Origin: Alphaproteobacteria bacterium
Lineage (GTDB): Bacteria > Pseudomonadota > Alphaproteobacteria > Rhizobiales > Rhizobiaceae
DNA: 5,545 bases
Assembly: GCA_017308345.1 (NCBI GenBank)
Contig: JAFKFE010000439.1
Coordinates: forward strand, 1 to 5,545
Reading direction: 5' to 3'
Position 1 is the stretch's first letter; each line of letters begins with the position of its first letter. The notes under the pieces are model-generated. The model did not search any database and was not told the DNA's origin. It saw nothing but the letters and a program-made list of their open reading frames with translations. This document shows positions 5,015 to 5,545 of the stretch, in pieces. The translations under genes were made by a program, and so were the position numbers.

Positions 5015-5518
5015 ATGCTCAGCGTTCTCATCGAGACCCGTAACGACGAAGAGGGGCTTGCCCGCACGCTCGCCTCGCTGGTCGGTGGCGCGGTCGAAGG
5101 CGTCGTGCGCGAGGTCGTCGTCTGCGGTTGCGGCTCGACCGACCAGACGCATCGGGTGGCAGAGCATGCCGGCTGCCATTATGTGACGGGCGGGATCGGC
5201 GCCGGCATCGGCCAGGCCAAGGGCGACTGGCTGCTGCTTCTGGAGCCCGGCGCGCGGCTTGCCGAGGGATGGATCGACGAGGTCGTCGCGCATACGGCAA
5301 AACAGACCATGCCGGCTCGTTTCTCGCGCGCCCGCGCCGACCGCGCGCCTTTCCTGGCCCGCGTCTTCTCCGGCAACCGCGCGCTCGCCGAGGGTCTTGT
5401 CATCAGCAAGCGTCAGGCCTCGGCCTTGGCCAAGAGCGCGCGCGGCGCCGAGGCCCTGGCGCGCGGCCTTGCCACCAGAAGGCTGAACGCCGAAATCTGG
5501 GTGGCTCCGCCGAAGTAG
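5015..5518 (+). CDS. Small glycosyltransferase-family-2-like protein lacking canonical acidic motifs
   Basis: The 167-residue product starts like a GT-A-fold glycosyltransferase: a beta strand SVLIETRND (3-11), an Arg/Leu helix, then VVVCGCGSTDQT (34-45) at the place of the usual nucleotide-binding VVDDGSTD motif. Residues 61-81 (GAGIGQAKGDWLLLLEPGARL) match the strand that normally ends in a DxD metal site, here EPG. So both acidic motifs are replaced (G38/C39 and E77-P78-G79), and the protein is about half normal GT2 length. The rest (about 82-167) has no recognised domain and is rich in Ala and Arg. I recall short proteins like this in rhizobia, often annotated simply as glycosyltransferase. 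No clear ribosome-binding site precedes ATG 5015; the ATG at 5011 is out of frame. It is divergent from the radical SAM gene and shares its LexA-box region. Enzyme activity is doubtful. Confidence 0.82.
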   Translation: MLSVLIETRNDEEGLARTLASLVGGAVEGVVREVVVCGCGSTDQTHRVAEHAGCHYVTGGIGAGIGQAKGDWLLLLEPGARLAEGWIDEVVAHTAKQTMPARFSRARADRAPFLARVFSGNRALAEGLVISKRQASALAKSARGAEALARGLATRRLNAEIWVAPPK

Positions 5519-5530
5519 GTTCTGCCTCTT

Positions 5531-5543
5531 GGCGCCTTGCGCC
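5531..5543. repeat. 13-bp mini-hairpin, right copy
   Basis: GGCGCCTTGCGCC is the exact reverse complement of 4980-4992 and again folds as GGCGC-CTT-GCGCC. It lies 12 bases after the stop of the glycosyltransferase-like gene, at the window edge. The stem is short and no T run is visible before the window ends. Confidence 0.45.
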
Positions 5544-5545
5544 TG

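Noticed and set aside
3300..5186. A 628-codon plus-strand open frame opposite rnhB and the radical SAM gene
   Set aside because: It is antisense to two genes with clear catalytic motifs. Its Arg/His/Ala-rich composition is what high-GC third positions produce on the opposite strand, and it has no recognisable domain.
1..5545. CRISPR array, tRNA, rRNA, insertion sequence, prophage or defence system
   Set aside because: No regularly spaced repeats, no tRNA-like cloverleaf, no transposase or phage motifs. The gene content is conserved chromosomal housekeeping.

Overview
The window looks like chromosome from a GC-rich alphaproteobacterium of the order Hyphomicrobiales (Rhizobiales), most like Mesorhizobium and relatives. 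The grounds are a stand-alone F0 ATP synthase operon with no F1 genes attached, two different b-type subunits (b' and b), RNase HII and a PA0069-type radical SAM gene just downstream, and protein N-termini I recognise from that group. The genus is inferred from remembered similarity, not from a search.

Layout. Bases 19-2686 (+) hold the F0 operon atpI-atpB-atpE-atpF'-atpF: an assembly factor, then subunits a, c, b' and b of the membrane proton channel and stator. A strong intrinsic terminator follows at 2709-2738. Next is a perfect 13-bp hairpin (2769-2799) that resembles a dispersed rhizobial repeat. Bases 2819-3514 (-) encode ribonuclease HII (rnhB), convergent with the atp operon. Bases 3711-4916 (-) encode a PA0069/COG1533-family radical SAM protein, distantly related to spore photoproduct lyase. 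Its start faces a short gene at 5015-5518 (+) for a small protein with a glycosyltransferase-family-2-like fold. The window ends just after that gene. No stretch over 300 bases lacks a gene.

How the parts work together. The five atp genes make the membrane sector of the ATP synthase; the F1 genes must lie elsewhere, as is usual in this group. Ribosome-binding sites and hairpins inside the operon (417-432, and 1560-1580 after atpE) fit the need to make many more c subunits than a or b.

The most interesting signal is in the 98-bp divergent region between the radical SAM gene and the glycosyltransferase-like gene. It contains GAAC-N7-GAAC (4942-4956), which on the other strand is GTTC-N7-GTTC, the alphaproteobacterial LexA (SOS) box. 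It sits 25 bp upstream of a gene from a family related to a DNA photolesion repair enzyme, with RNase HII, another nucleic-acid maintenance enzyme, next on the same strand. That suggests a DNA-damage-inducible unit. Two further oddities are a 13-bp inverted repeat that encloses the rnhB start codon and carries a GANTC (CcrM) site in each arm, and the loss of the usual acidic motifs in the glycosyltransferase-like protein. Otherwise this is ordinary conserved chromosome, with no sign of a mobile element, CRISPR array or phage.
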